Source: Eretmocerus hayati
Lineage: Eukaryota; Arthropoda; Insecta; Hymenoptera; Aphelinidae
DNA length: 64,000 nucleotides
Reading direction: 5' to 3'
Assembly: GCA_029851415.1 (NCBI GenBank)
Contig: CM056742.1
Coordinates: 97,508,976-97,572,975 of the forward strand
The position numbers and the translations under genes were made by a program. The notes below the pieces were generated by a model, which worked only from the letters and a program-made list of their open reading frames with translations, searched no databases and had not been told where the DNA came from. The first letter of the stretch is position 1. Each line of letters opens with the position of its first letter. Shown piece by piece: positions 32,200 to 43,622 of the stretch.

Positions 32200-32847
32200 T
32201 TCTTCCCTTCCTGCGTCTATATGTGGTTCTTGCCCGCTGGTACGCAGTGCAGTTGCTGGCCCCAGATCTGTGGTCAGATTTGGACCCGATCGCCGCACAG
32301 CTGAGGCATTTTGGTTTTTCCTTGCAAATCGCAGCAAGGTGCCCTGGTTCGCCGCATTGGAAGCAGAGTTTTGGTTTCCGTTCCTCTGCCTTCTCTTTTT
32401 TGCACCCCGAGGCCTTGTGCCCGTACTCTAAGCAGTTATAGCACCGTGGGATGCCACCCTTCTCGCGGATCCTGACTCTGCCCCATCCAACCTTTGGCTC
32501 CTTCCAGTCGAGGAGATGGTGGGCCAGTCTCGTTGCGATCGAGACAACAGCGGTTTGGGTGCCGCGGTAGCCACTCCGGATGGACTTGACTACAACGGCA
32601 CCCTTCTCGTTTTCTGGTAGGGCCTTCGCGAGGTCATCCCGCACCTTGATTATGTCGACATCGTAGTCGACTCCGAGAACCTCGAGGGTCGTGCTGTTTG
32701 CTAGACAGTGGACAGCTCCTTCTTGCCCGACGACTGGTGCCAAGGCTGCCTTGACGGCGGCGACATCGGTGCCCTTCTTGAGTTCAAGAAGGACTTGGCC
32801 TTCTTGGGTCTTGCGGATGCCCGTGACCTTGGAGCCCACTTCTTCAT
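32192..32847 (-). CDS. R1-clade ORF1 (Gag-like, zinc knuckles), 5'-truncated
   Basis: About 217 residues of ORF1 remain; the 5' part is missing and the frame runs back into (GA)n. The preserved part has a helix/strand region (VGSKVTGIRKTQEG, AVKAALAPVVG, GAVVVKSIRSGYRGTQTA) typical of R1-clade Gag, then three cysteine motifs: CYNCLEYGHKASGC, CFQCGEPGHLAAIC, and CLSC..H..C. It would bind element RNA in the RNP. It stops inside the ORF2 start, giving a -1 relation and an 8-base overlap that suggests termination-reinitiation or coupled translation. Confidence 0.88.
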
Positions 32848-32866
32848 TCTCTCTCTCTCTCTCTCT
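32848..32866. repeat. (CT)n/(GA)n between R1 copies i and ii
   Basis: About nine CT units between the tail of copy i and the truncated ORF1 of copy ii. Confidence 0.92.
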
Positions 32867-33341
32867 TTTTTTTTTTTTTTTTTTTTTAAGGTGGTTAGAG
32901 GGCAAAATCTGCCTCAGGATCCCTCGGATCCGTCCCCAGACACCGGACTGGTTCAGCTTACGCGGACTACGCATAGCCCACGCAGGCCATACCAGGCGGG
33001 ACACGGGTTTGGGTGGGGCCCACCGAGAGGTGGGCCCGGCCGTGTAATATCCCTCTCCCCTCGATGTCCGATACCTAGGGCATCGGGCAATCAAGAAGGA
33101 GATCCACCTGCATCTACCATCTCATCCCGGAACCGCGTGAGCATTACTTCAGGATGAGCGGCATGTCTCGCGCTCGATTGCGAGCGTTCCTCTTCTCCAT
33201 CTTCTCTCTTCGGCCACTTGTCGGCATCTTCTATCTTCACTCTTCATTGTTCCCTCTCTTTCTTCTTTCTTCTCTCTTCTTTCTTCTTTCTTCCCTCTTC
33301 AGTGCATCAGATTCCTCCTGGAATCATTTGGGCCTCTTCTG

Positions 33342-33344
<3 letters not shown>
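32867..33344 (-). mobile_element. R1-clade element, copy i, 3' UTR only
   Basis: Runs on the minus strand from the (GA)n edge at 33344 to AACCACCTT at 32888, with a 21-base A-tail. It is ~457 bases of 3' UTR, nearly identical to the UTRs of copies ii and iii, and includes the 9-bp-stem hairpin. Confidence 0.9.

Positions 33345-33410
<66 letters not shown>
33345..33410. repeat. (CT)n/(GA)n microsatellite, upstream edge of the R1 cluster
   Basis: About 33 CT units; this is the outer microsatellite into which the cluster appears to have inserted. Confidence 0.97.
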
Positions 33411-33412
<2 letters not shown>

Positions 33413-35198
33413 GCAAAGAAACGTGTACACTGCGCTTCCCTCCTCTATCTGTAATATCTCTATGTGCGTGGCTCGAGCCTTGGGGCTTGGGCCGCTGGTA
33501 TCAAGGATCCGGCGCGGCACATCTCGCGGCACAACTTGAGACATGGCTTGTAGGCTATCTTTTTGCGGGATAGGCTGGGCCGGTCTGAGCACAGCGAGCG
33601 ACTGTGTTGAAACCGCGTGAGCTATCTAGCCGATCTGAGCACACTGTGCTATTGTGACTGCGCTGATACCGGCATCATGTAATCACTGTGCTATCTTTCT
33701 CTCCTATTAACACACCGCTGTACTAAGGGTGCTGTGCTCAGACCGGTCTGGCCTCTCTACTGAGTTGGTCTGATAAGGCTCGATGAATCGAAGCTCCTCA
33801 GCAGTGATCGTGGACATTTCCCCGTTGGGAAAAAGTATCTGTGAGTTATTGGCCTCTGGGATGACCATATCTAAACGAGATGATTTCATAAATGGAGAAA
33901 TTTAGTTTGCTGTTCCTTCTCATAGTAAGATCATATCCTCTAGATTTTTCGGATTTAGGTACTTTTGAATAGATACTCGTTAATTCCAAGGGGAAATCGC
34001 GAGCGATAGATAATCTGCCGATCAGTTTCTCCTTTCTCCGCCTCCAGCCATCCCGTACCCGACGTTTGCATCAAAGGTACACACATTGTTTTGGTCTTCT
34101 GAAGATGGATAACTAGTGCCTCGAGAATCTGGGATCTGGCTGAAAACAGTCAGCGCCTGGAATACAGCCCAAGAGAGTCGAGCGGCTGGAGCAGATGGCA
34201 CGTCAGGCGCGAGTTCCATTCTTTAGTTCGGAGATATTGTGCGGGTGAGTCCTCGCGATATTTCATTATCCGCGAGTGATGAGTGAGTGAGGAGTAGCGC
34301 CAAATATCGTGTCGTCATGAGTTTATCTCTACAAAGTGCATGACATCATAAACTCAGTTGAGCAAACATGCAGATATGTAGGGGGATGATCGACGGTCTT
34401 GATGTCACAGCTAATGGCTTCAACACCTGGGGTCCGATCGGAATAAAATTTTTGCGACACAAGCAATGGTATATCTCTGCACTGAGCGTGGTACCAAATT
34501 CCGGGCACTATGACGACAGACATGTCCTCCAGTGCCCGGAATAGGCTTGCAAGCGAAGTGCGGATATATTTTTCCATTACGAGAGCCCCGATATCGATTC
34601 TAAATTCGGCACTCTTAAGTTGGATTAATGAAGAAACTTCCGATTCCGTTTGTTGGTCAAGCAAACCTCAATCTAGTGGAGCTTTCTCTAGCACGCAGAA
34701 CCAAAACAATAACGAAGGTTTGACAATGCATCTCCATTCATCATTCGCTAATGTTAATGGACCGGTCCCAAATGGATAAGTTCAGTGAGTATATATTCGA
34801 TTGATCCAGCGAAGAATTTCATCATTAATACTTGTAGAACGGCAAAATGAATTCATAGTTGGTGACGAATTGTGCACAAAATTTTAGAAATCTCGGATGT
34901 TGCGATTCTCGTCGAATTGCCCACAAGTTGGCAATTGAGTAAGTACCCGTGTCACACACAGGCTGTACAGTAGGGTGACAGTTATCTCCCAATTTTTGAA
35001 TTTCTTACGGGCACGCAAAAATCTAAAATTCAGGGTAAAAAAGATGAAAGCAATTTTTTCGGAATTCTTAGAGATAGCCCTCATAGTGTCCATTCTGACC
35101 TACTTTTCTGATTTTAAACCTCTAACCCCCTTGCGTAGAGTTTATATAGGGATCCCGTGTTATTAGGACGAGTATACTCGGCTTTGTGCGCAGGAGGG
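33411..35198. other. Unassigned region
   Basis: Short repeated phrases around TCTGAGCACA (33590-33740) are present. Open frames of at most 111 codons (34329-34664 minus) show no recognisable motif. No RNA gene is seen. Confidence 0.4.
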
Positions 35199-35202
35199 TT
35201 AA

Positions 35203-36127
35203 CGACTAAAAAAATACACTCATGGACATCTTTCTGAGGCTCGTTTTTGGGTACGAAGAAGCCCTCGAAGAAATTCTTCGATGCATGAAATCAACGTAAA
35301 ATTGTCTGAACTTCCAAAATATGTGATGGAAAATCCCATTCTAGATGATCCTGAAGAGCTACATTCCATTTTCTGCGAAGAAAGACGAATTTTTTTCACT
35401 AAAATCGTGTTTGAATGGCATTTTGACACCGAAAATCGACGAGTACGGCTCCGGAACGTCAAAAAAACGTTTCATTGGGTCCTCAACCACAGAATTCATG
35501 GGTTTAGAGAATTTCAAAACATGAATCTGAGCCCAAGGTATCGATCAAAACAAAACAAGTTGGTGTAACGGCTTCTCATCGTCATTAAGACCTCTCGCCA
35601 AGTTCGATCTCAATTCTGAGCATCAAATAGCTTCTGAGGAAATATCACACGACATGTTTTCGATGTAGAATTTGCTGTCCTTCTAGACTCCGTGATCAGA
35701 ATTGGGATCGGATGGCGTTTGAGGCGAGAAAACCCGAATTCTTATTAGAACATACCTTCCTTGAATGAAAACTTCATCTCAAATCCTGGTCTTCTCGGTC
35801 CCAGATTCGTCTTTCACAATCCTTCTGGCCCATAGATTCTGTAGTTTTGGACCCAATGAAACGATTTTTCTAGCTCTCAGAGTCGTATCTATCGATTTTG
35901 TGTGTCAAAATGCCGTTTAAGCGCGAATTTAAATGGAAAAAATCGTCTTTCTCTGCGAAAAATGTAATCTAGCTCTCCGCGATCGCCTCAGTCGGAATTT
36001 TTTATCTCATATCCTAAATGTTCGGACAATTTAACGTTGATTACACGTATCGAAAATTTTCTCCGAGGGCTTTTCTGTTCTCAAAGATGAGCCTCGAAAA
36101 GATGTCATGAGTGTATAATTTTGGCCG
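35203..36127. mobile_element. 925-bp palindromic element with TTAA target duplication
   Basis: TTAA stands at 35199-35202 and 36128-36131. The inner ends CGACTAAAAAAATACACTCATG and CATGAGTGTATAATTTTGGCCG are inverted, and the arms extend ~280 bases (to about 35482 and from about 35846). The 95-codon ORF at 35281-35568 lies in one arm and is mirrored, so it is not a gene. TTAA duplication suggests a piggyBac-mobilised non-autonomous element (inference). Confidence 0.75.
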
Positions 36128-36369
36128 TTAACCTCTTCGCGCATCCGTCCACACACGTGGACGCGTCTTTGGATGATGCCAGTAAATTCCACTCTTGGGA
36201 TATCGCGAAAATTGTTGTGGGTCTCGCTCCTTTAGCCCGAAGTCAATGATTTGCTCGAGTTCAATCTGTGGTAAACCAATTTTCACTACCTGCTTGATGC
36301 AAATTTATTGTATTCAAAAATTCAGTTTTGCGGAAAAGCTGAAACTTGACCCTAATACTCGAATATAAG

Positions 36370-37170
36370 GTCTCAAAAGCATGCAGAAGGATTCAAACAT
36401 ACTCTTCGGATACACCAAACTATTGCCGCAAGAAAGAATGCATGATGTTGAAGTCAAACTCCTGGGGTATGCGGATGACCTAGACGTCATAGGCGACACC
36501 AAGCAAGATGTAGAAGAAATTGCAGATATCTTGACCCCAAGTGCGAAAGAAGTAGGCCTAGAGGTAAATGAGTCGAAAACGGAATACATGGTCATGGACC
36601 GTAACAACGCGCATGACGACACAGATCCTATCCAGATCGCGGAAGTTCCCCTCTTCCCCTATGTTACAAAACTATCATTCCACCCACTCTCTACGGGTGC
36701 GAAACTTGGTCAATGACTCAGCTAACTGAAGGAAAGTTCTAGGTATTTGAAAACAAAATACTGCGGAGTGTTTTTGGAACAACTATTGATCAAAGTTCGG
36801 GAATCCCTAGAATCAGATATAATGATGAGTTGCTCCAACTCTACCGGTCCCCGAGTATTGTCAATGTCATCAACTACAGGAGGGTACAGTGAATGGGCCG
36901 GGTAGCGTGAATGGATGAGGAACGTGTGGCGCGGAGGGTGCTGGACTACAAACCAGACTCGCGACAGGGCAGGGGAACACCACGTATAAGCCTGTAAAGG
37001 AGCGTGCTAAGTAAGATAAAAATGACGGGCCGCGATCCCAATGTATGGAGAAACCGAGCACAGGACAGGAACGTATGGCGTGATTGCTGTCAAGCAATCA
37101 GAGATTACGGCCTTTCCAATCCAGATATCGCTCGAGCCTAGTGTGAGCAACATGTGGTGAACGTATCTCT
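36370..37170 (+). pseudogene. Non-LTR reverse transcriptase C-terminal fragment
   Basis: LLGYADDLDVIGDTKQDVEE (about 36450) is a reverse transcriptase catalytic block; VGLEVNESKTEYMVM follows. Reading on across stops gives LYGCETW-like sequence, a VFENKILRSVFG block, RYNDELLQLYRSPSIVNVI and RVARMDEERVARRVL, the characteristic tail of a type common in insect genomes (Jockey/RTE-like). The 5' part is absent, and stops and frameshifts are frequent. This is an old 5'-truncated insertion. Confidence 0.8.
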
Positions 37171-38602
37171 GTAACGCTGGCTGCTCAATAAGGGCGCCTC
37201 CGCTCCGTAAAGCGCGTATCGTCGCAATATGGAAAAGGACAACTATCGTCCTAGTCGGAAGCGAGGCCGGGCCTAGCATGAGCATGAGGGTGGTGAACGA
37301 ACCTCAACAGGGCAAACGCCCAAAACAGACCAATACACCCAAAACGGCCCACCCTCCCCTCACGAGCTGAGCAGCGGAAACACATCCCAGCATGGAAGAG
37401 TTCTGGATCGGTTTCAGCTGAGAGGCATGCGAGAGGGAGTATGGATTACAGAGGCAATAGACCTCGTGGTCTGACAGTTTAAACGCGTAGACCCGAGAAA
37501 GCCAACTGATGATGATACGAAATTACGAGCCTCGTGAAGTCTGGCCTCATACGTGTACACCGTGCATTCGAAGGATTCAGGCGAGCCAGTTTTTCCAGAG
37601 TATACGGAGAGTTTGCATACAAGAACGTGTAGAGTTTTTCTCGTCGTACTCTTTGTCCATGATCACTTTATGGAAATCGATCATGTCTAGGATTTTTCAG
37701 GAAATCATTCATGTCCAAGTTTTGATATCGACAATGAGGATGAGACAGCGTGGAAGAGTCTCACAATAGAAATGTCATGTTATTAGACCATGTTATACGC
37801 TGTTTAGTTTTTATTCATTGAACTGGTGGAGTCAAATTCTTTCTATGATTTCTTATGATGAGTCCACGGTGTCCACATACGTGGACAAAGTCAAAAATGA
37901 AATATAAGGATGAATTTTCCCATCTATCAGGAGTTCAAAGAACTTTTCAACGTCAGAGTTGATGAATTTCATCGAGGAAGAATTTTTCCAACTACGAGGA
38001 ATAGGTGCGTGCATGAACAGGATAATGGGTTAACCGCCATTTTCAGTTTTTCGGTCAAATTGCTCGTCACTCCGCCGGCACTCTCCGACATTTCCTGAAG
38101 ACTTTTGAGAAGTTCATACCCCAGGTAAAATTTGAAGAGAAATGATACAATGAAATCATTCATTAATAGCTACGAGTTGGTCGACGGCCGATAACTGCAG
38201 CGCACAGCTTTAGGCCGATTTTAAATGTAATTTTTTATCCCGACTTCAGTTGAGAGTAATTTATATTATGGTTTAAAATATTTAGTTTCAGATTAAGATT
38301 TTGTTGTATTTTTCCATTTTCTTTACCTGAAAGAAAATGAGTTAGATTAGTTTTAAGCTAATAGATTTTCAAGTTCAATATAGAATATAATAAAAGACCT
38401 TACCGGTAAGTCGATGATCAAACCATACCAAGATATGATGTTACTGATCCATCGATGAAACTCAAACAACTATTCGATGCAAAAGCAGGAGGCTGGACAT
38501 CTTATCAGGTAATCAGGATGCCAAATCTGGACATCTGGCACCAGGTAATATCAGGAACATGGAACAAATACAGGAATTAGTATCTGGTCATATCGTCGCC
38601 CC
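37171..38602. other. Unassigned region
   Basis: AT-rich with no recognisable protein; the longest frames (86 codons or fewer) lack motifs. Confidence 0.4.
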
Positions 38603-38985
38603 CGAAGAAGAAAAACACTTTCTGGATTACCGGTGAAGAGTAACACCTCCTGAATGCATTCATGGAAAGAAACACCATCTGTATCCCAGGACGAAGATTA
38701 ACACGTATTTCTAACCAGCGACGAAAAATAACGCCCGGCAGTAGCTTCCGACGAATAGTAACACCCGCTCGTAACTACCGGCGAATATGAACACGTTGCC
38801 CGTAGTAGCGACGAAAAGTAACATTTGCCGGGAGCCCGGACGAAAAAGAACACCTGCCGTATGCCCCGACGAAAAAAAACACCTACTGTATGCCCGGACG
38901 AAAAAAAACACCTGCCGTAAGCCCCGACGAAAAAAAACATGTTCTGTATGCCCGGACGAAGAAAAACACCTGGTGGTAATAACCG
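38603..38985 (+). repeat. 29-bp minisatellite, left inverted array
   Basis: Units of the type CCCGGACGAAAAAAAACACC-TGCCGTATG repeat about every 29-30 bases. The outer (left) units are more diverged than the inner ones. It starts ATCGTCGCCCCCGAAGAAG and is the mirror of 43190-43622. Confidence 0.88.
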
Positions 38986-39127
38986 GAGTTATCTCTGAAA
39001 AAATGATAATTTCAATGTTTTCTGTCAGAAAATATCAATGTATCTAACAACGAATAATAACGAATAAGTAGTCTAACAATGAATTCGCGAAAAATGAGCA
39101 AAGCAAAACTTTGAAGGCAAGAAAACG

Positions 39128-39571
39128 TTGACAACTGAAGTTTTTTCCTGCGAACGTAATATGTTACAACAAAACATACTTTCGAAGAAAATGTTGAGAA
39201 TAGGACTCCTAGAAATTCAGTTCTTTATGTATTCCATATTTCCCCCCATAGAAAGCGGCTATGAATTGAAAACTTTATTCAAAAGCAATATTGTCATAGA
39301 CATTTTAAATCACGCAATAATCCTGTCAGTACTTGTAACTAAGATCGAAGCATGCGCACTGTACCGGGAAACCCCTTTCCTTGTTAGAAATACTTATTGT
39401 AAGTCCAAAACGATACACGAATGCACGTTCGAAGGAAATCACATAATCTTACAGGTGAGGGAAGCAATCTTATTGTCTACCTTTGAACTGATTTGGAACC
39501 AAGAGAAGAATCTGAGATATGATTTTTTTGAGCGACACGTGAAGCTCTCTCATATACAGACCAGACCGTGA
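39128..39571 (+). other. Unrecognised open frame, ~147 codons
   Basis: First ATG at about 39161. Hydrophobic segments (IVIDILNHAIILSVLV) and several cysteines are seen, with no known motif. It lies inside the unit bounded by minisatellites, so it could belong to a mobile element. Confidence 0.25.
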
Positions 39572-39833
39572 CACGGCCTTTTCGACGATTAATAATTTTG
39601 GAGTGTAATAACAAATCTAGACAAGAACGAAACCAAATAACTTCTGCGACCTCCTAAATTTGATCTCGAGTTCAGGAATTTGATTGACAAAGTATACCGT
39701 GAACTGAGCGTCCTTCGATAGGAAAAAATTCGGAGAGGGAATGAGGAAGAAGATACAGCTGCCTCACACTATGCAATAATTGCGGGGGTGTTTCAAGTGA
39801 AAAAAAAATTACGATGGACTAGAATTATCGTTA

Positions 39834-42551
39834 GATAGATAGATGTCCTTTATTCGTCCGAAGACAAAAAATACAATTACATACACCTACATATGCCCGT
39901 TAAAATGTAATAACACGTATTAGAATGAATATAATATATGTACAACAAAATAATAATGATAATTTCAGTCAATTACTGGTTTGGTCAAGGACAATAATTA
40001 TCACAATTCGTGACTAGTCAGGGTGCATACTTAGAAGTATAAATAGAGGGGTAAGGGCTCGCACTAATATCACAGCTATAGATCACCAATTGGGTGACTG
40101 AGGTCACACGTAAAAATACTAAATTAAAGAAGAGCCCTTCCCATTACAGATTAAAATAATGCCTCTTCTCCACATCAATCCTCTGGCAGGTTAGTGTTAA
40201 CAGGAAGTCTTTTAAGGACTCTTTAAATAATGATATCTTCCCAAGCTGCCGAAAGCCCGGAGGGAGAAAGTTACACAAATGAGCACACTGAACCTGGAAA
40301 GATCTTCTTCCATATTCAAGTCTCATGTTGGAAACTTTCAGTACCATCTCTTCTAGATCACCCCGTGCGGGGCGTTCGGATTGGTACCTGGTAAACATCG
40401 CAGCTAGGTAGCCAGGTTCTCCCAAGTGCATGATCTTATGCATCAAGAGAGCTGCGAAGTACATTCTCCGCGAATCAGTACGTAACCAACCCAAGCACTC
40501 CCTAAACGGGGCGATGTGCTCGTCTCTCCTAAGATCAAAAATATATCTCACACATGAATTGCTTAGTCTCTGTACCCGTTGCCGCTGTTCGTCCGTGGCG
40601 TCGAGGTACACGACCGCGCAATAATCTAGGTGCGGTTGAACCAATGACTCGACTAGGCGAATTCGGAGAGGTCTGGTGATACATGTCCTAAAAAACCGCA
40701 GACCGTATAGGGCTCTGTTGACTTTCTTGGTTACTTGGTCGATGTGCGGTTTCCATGTCAATTCACTGTCAAGTGTAACACCGAGACTCACGACCGTATC
40801 ACTGAACGGGATGAACTTTCCTTCCTGTATCTCAACCCCTGGCAAGTCCATTCTCTTCAGATCTTTGATATTCCTCTCCGAGCTGAAGTAGATTGCCTTG
40901 GTCTTGCCAGCGTTGAGACACAGGCCGGAACTTCTGGCCCACTCGGCAACTAGTCGTCCTATTTCGCCCAGCCGAGCAATACCTTCCCTGATCTTATTTT
41001 TCTCGATTTGGAGATAAATTTGGAGATCATCCGCATAAAATAGATGATGTACCGACTTTCCGTCTAGCAAGCCAGCCAGGCCATTCACATACAAGCTGAA
41101 GAGGAGAGGCCCAAGGACGGACCCCTGTGGAACACCCAGATTGGTTTCGAGCCAATCAGATTTGCCTACTTTAGAAGTGATTTGTTGGGTGCGACCCTGT
41201 AAATATGATTTTATCCACAGGAGCGCCGATCTTGAGAAGCCAAGATGTCGTAGCTTCCTCAACAGCTTGGATGGTGAGATGGTGTTAAAAGCTTTGCTAA
41301 AATCGAACAGTAGGAGCAGAGTGATCTTCTTTCTGTCTATACCTACTCTGATGTCATCAGTTAATTCCAACAAAGCTGTCTGGGTGCTATGGTGTTGCCT
41401 AAAACCAGTCTGGAAGCGATCAAGTATCTTCTCGATTTCTAAATACTCCGTGATTTGGTCATGTGCGATTTTTTCCAGAACCTTGGAGAGGAAGCACAGC
41501 AGTGCTATAGGACGGAAGTCCGAGACCGTTGATGGAGCAGCAGTCTTCTTTAGTGCAATCAGCTGCGCTTGCTTCCAAACCTCAGGAAAAATGCCATGAG
41601 CGAAAGAGGAGTTGAAAATATGTACAATAAGATCACCAATGGCCGGAAGAGCTTTTGCGATCACGCTTTGGGGTATTCCATCCGCTCCACGGGCCTGTAA
41701 GGAGAAATGTTTAATAGCAAGGACTACATCACTAAAATTTGTGGGCTTAAATTTAAACCCCTCCTCCGGTGCCGAGTCAATATCGTCCATTGCTTCATTA
41801 ATATTTTCGTGGGGCGAAACGGAAACTCCCGCAAAGTGTGCGTTCAACTCATCCGGTGTGAAGCCATGAAGTTCCTCCTCTTTGCTCTTAGGCAAGAGGC
41901 CGAGATTGCGCATCTCCTTCCAAATGTTCTTCTTCTGATCAAGAGCATCTGACGAATGGGTTTGAATGAAGGAGTTATGCTCTTGTTCAATGCGCAAGTC
42001 GACCTCTTCGCTAAGCCGAAAGTATTCATTTTGAAGCTCAGGACACTTGCGCTGGTTACGTTGAATCCGTTCCCAGCGCCTGCGCGTCGCGTCTCGCTTA
42101 TTCATGAGTACCCTCAGCTCAGGACCAATCCAAGGAGCGTCATTTTTACGCGGATTGATAGTTTTTTCGGGTGCTAATTCATCAATAACGGACTGTAAAT
42201 GTTCATTCAAGCAGTGAATTGCATCTTCCAAACTCATTTCAGCATTTTCGAGAGCTGTCCAGTCACAGCGAAGCAATCGGTCATTCAATATCTCCGGAGT
42301 GATGTTTCGAAAATCCCTGTAGGTAAAGGAATTTCTTGGCGGAGTAGGAGTAAAGACGTTGATGGTGACGTCAATGACCGAGTGCCTGCCGAAACTGGGC
42401 AGGAGTCTGTTTTGAAAGTCAGTAATGATGTCATTGTCATCTACATAAATCTGATCAATCCATGTATGAGATGTATTGGGGGTGTGTTGGTGAGTCGGGC
42501 CATGCTGCACTATCTGCAAGGCAAGTTCTTCTGTCAGTGCAGTCAGTGTCT

Positions 42552-42553
<2 letters not shown>
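39834..42553 (-). mobile_element. CR1/L2-like non-LTR retrotransposon, 5'-truncated
   Basis: It begins on the minus strand directly after a (TC)n tract at 42553 and contains an uninterrupted ORF2 portion and a ~310-base 3' UTR. It ends GAATAAAGGACATCTATCTATC near 39834; short ATCT tails of this sort are typical of L2/Daphne/CR1-type elements. Confidence 0.85.
40144..42553 (-). CDS. CR1/L2-like ORF2: end of endonuclease plus reverse transcriptase
   Basis: About 802 residues without a stop. The N-terminal part is the end of an APE endonuclease (HTWIDQIYV, FGRHSVIDVTI). After a ~150-residue linker comes RT: ARGADGIPQSVIAKAL, SDFRPIALLCFLSKVLEK, FQTGFRQHHSTQTALL, LLLFDFSKAFNTI, NLGVPQGSVLGPLLFSLYV, the catalytic HLFYADDLQIY, and LGVTLDSELTWKPHID. 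A C-terminal thumb-like segment with LVQPHLDYCAVVY and RVQRLSNSCVRYIFDLRR follows. The preceding frame through Ser-Leu repeats is (TC)n and not protein. Loss of the 5' half of the endonuclease makes this copy non-autonomous, but the open frame suggests a recent insertion. Confidence 0.9.

Positions 42554-42595
<42 letters not shown>
42554..42595. repeat. (GA)n microsatellite between CR1-like and R1 insertions
   Basis: About 21 GA units, with the CR1-like 5' truncation point on the left and a plus-strand R1 3'-UTR start on the right. Confidence 0.96.
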
Positions 42596-42992
42596 ACTGA
42601 AGAGGGAAGAAAGAAGAAAGAAGAGAGGAGAAAGAAGATGAAGAATGAAGAGATGGAAGAAGATCGAAGAAAGGGAAACAACACCTGCGAGTCGTGAGAA
42701 GAGAGACGCTCGATCCTGAGCGCGAGACGCCGCCGGCCCTGAAGTAATGCTCACGCGGTGCCGGGGCCGGATTGGTAAGTTGGTGGATCTCTCCCTTGTC
42801 CGATGGCCAGCGCCAAAGGGGAAGGGAGAGAGGGTTTATCTGGTACGGATGGCCGCATCGATGCGGAATCCAGCCCGGAAGCCTTGAGAAGTATCGGCCA
42901 GGCGTAATTGTCCGTCCGGAACCTCTCTGTGGCTACGTCGCAGCGTATTCACCCTACAACCACCTAAAAAAAAGAAAAAAAAAAAAAAAAAA
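42596..42992 (+). mobile_element. R1-clade element, subfamily B, 3' UTR only
   Basis: Starts CACTGAAGAGGGAAG after (GA)n, ends ACAACCACCT at 42965 with an A-tail (42966-42992), then (GA)8. It shares the 5' part of the UTR with subfamily A but has a different middle; the same UTR type occurs, split, at 59646-60016 and 48336-48366. It carries the uninterrupted site ACGTCGCAGCG (42935-42945), which in the other copy holds the Transib element. Confidence 0.87.
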
Positions 42993-43189
42993 AGAGAGAG
43001 AGAGAGAGGATAGTTTTGATGAATGTGAGCAGTAAGCATTATGCAATGGGTGATATTTACGAGACGTTCTTCGCTTGGGGCAAAGGTGATGATGCTCTCT
43101 GCTGCTGCAACGCCCAGACATAGTTCTTTCTTCAAATACGAGTTGGAGCGCCTCCTAACAGTATAAAAAACCCCCAGATGTTCTCTTTG

Positions 43190-43622
43190 CCGAACGATAA
43201 TGAGAGGTGTTTTTTTTCGTCGGGGCTCACGGTAGGTGTTTTTCTTCGTCCGGGCATACGGCAGGTGTTTTTCTTCGTCCGGGCATACGGCAGGTGTTTT
43301 CCTTCGTCCGGGCATACGGCAGGTGTTTTTTTTCGTCGGGGCATACAGCAGGTGTTTCTCTTCGTCCGGGCATACGGCGGGTGTTCTTTTTCGTCCGGGC
43401 TTACGGGAGGTGTTTTTTTTTTTCGTCCGGGCATCCGGCAAACGTTTCTTTTCGGCGTTGATCACGACCAAGTATTATTTTTCGAGGCGGGTACCGGAGA
43501 AGTGCTACTCTTTGTCGCTTGATACACATCGTGTTACTTCTCGTCGGTGACTAACACGCAAGTGTGAGTCTTCGTCGCTTGATGGTATGCAAGTGTTTTT
43601 CTTCTTCGGAGGTGACGATATA
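43190..43622 (-). repeat. 29-bp minisatellite, right inverted array
   Basis: Unit CGTCCGGGCATACGGCAGG-TGTTTTTCTT repeats about nine times nearly perfectly (43200-43445), then in diverged form to the end CTTCTTCGGAGGTGACGAT. It is the mirror image of 38603-38985, including the gradient of divergence towards the outside. Confidence 0.88.

Larger units (their letters stand above)
28676..32847 (-). mobile_element. R1-clade non-LTR element, copy ii, nearly complete
   Basis: It starts after (GA)n at 32847 within ORF1, contains the rest of ORF1, all of ORF2 and the 3' UTR, and ends AACCACCTT at 28704 with an A-rich tail (28676-28703, impure). Both frames are open, so this is the best representative of the family in the window. 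Confidence 0.92.

Noticed and set aside
32192..33094. ORF1 extended to 300 residues
   Set aside because: The first ~83 codons run through the UTR of copy i, its A-tail and (GA)n; only 32192-32847 belongs to ORF1.
42836..43550. Frames of 84-211 codons rich in RPGIRQVFFFV-type repeats
   Set aside because: They read through the 29-bp minisatellite and an R1 UTR; the repeat unit, not a protein, explains them.
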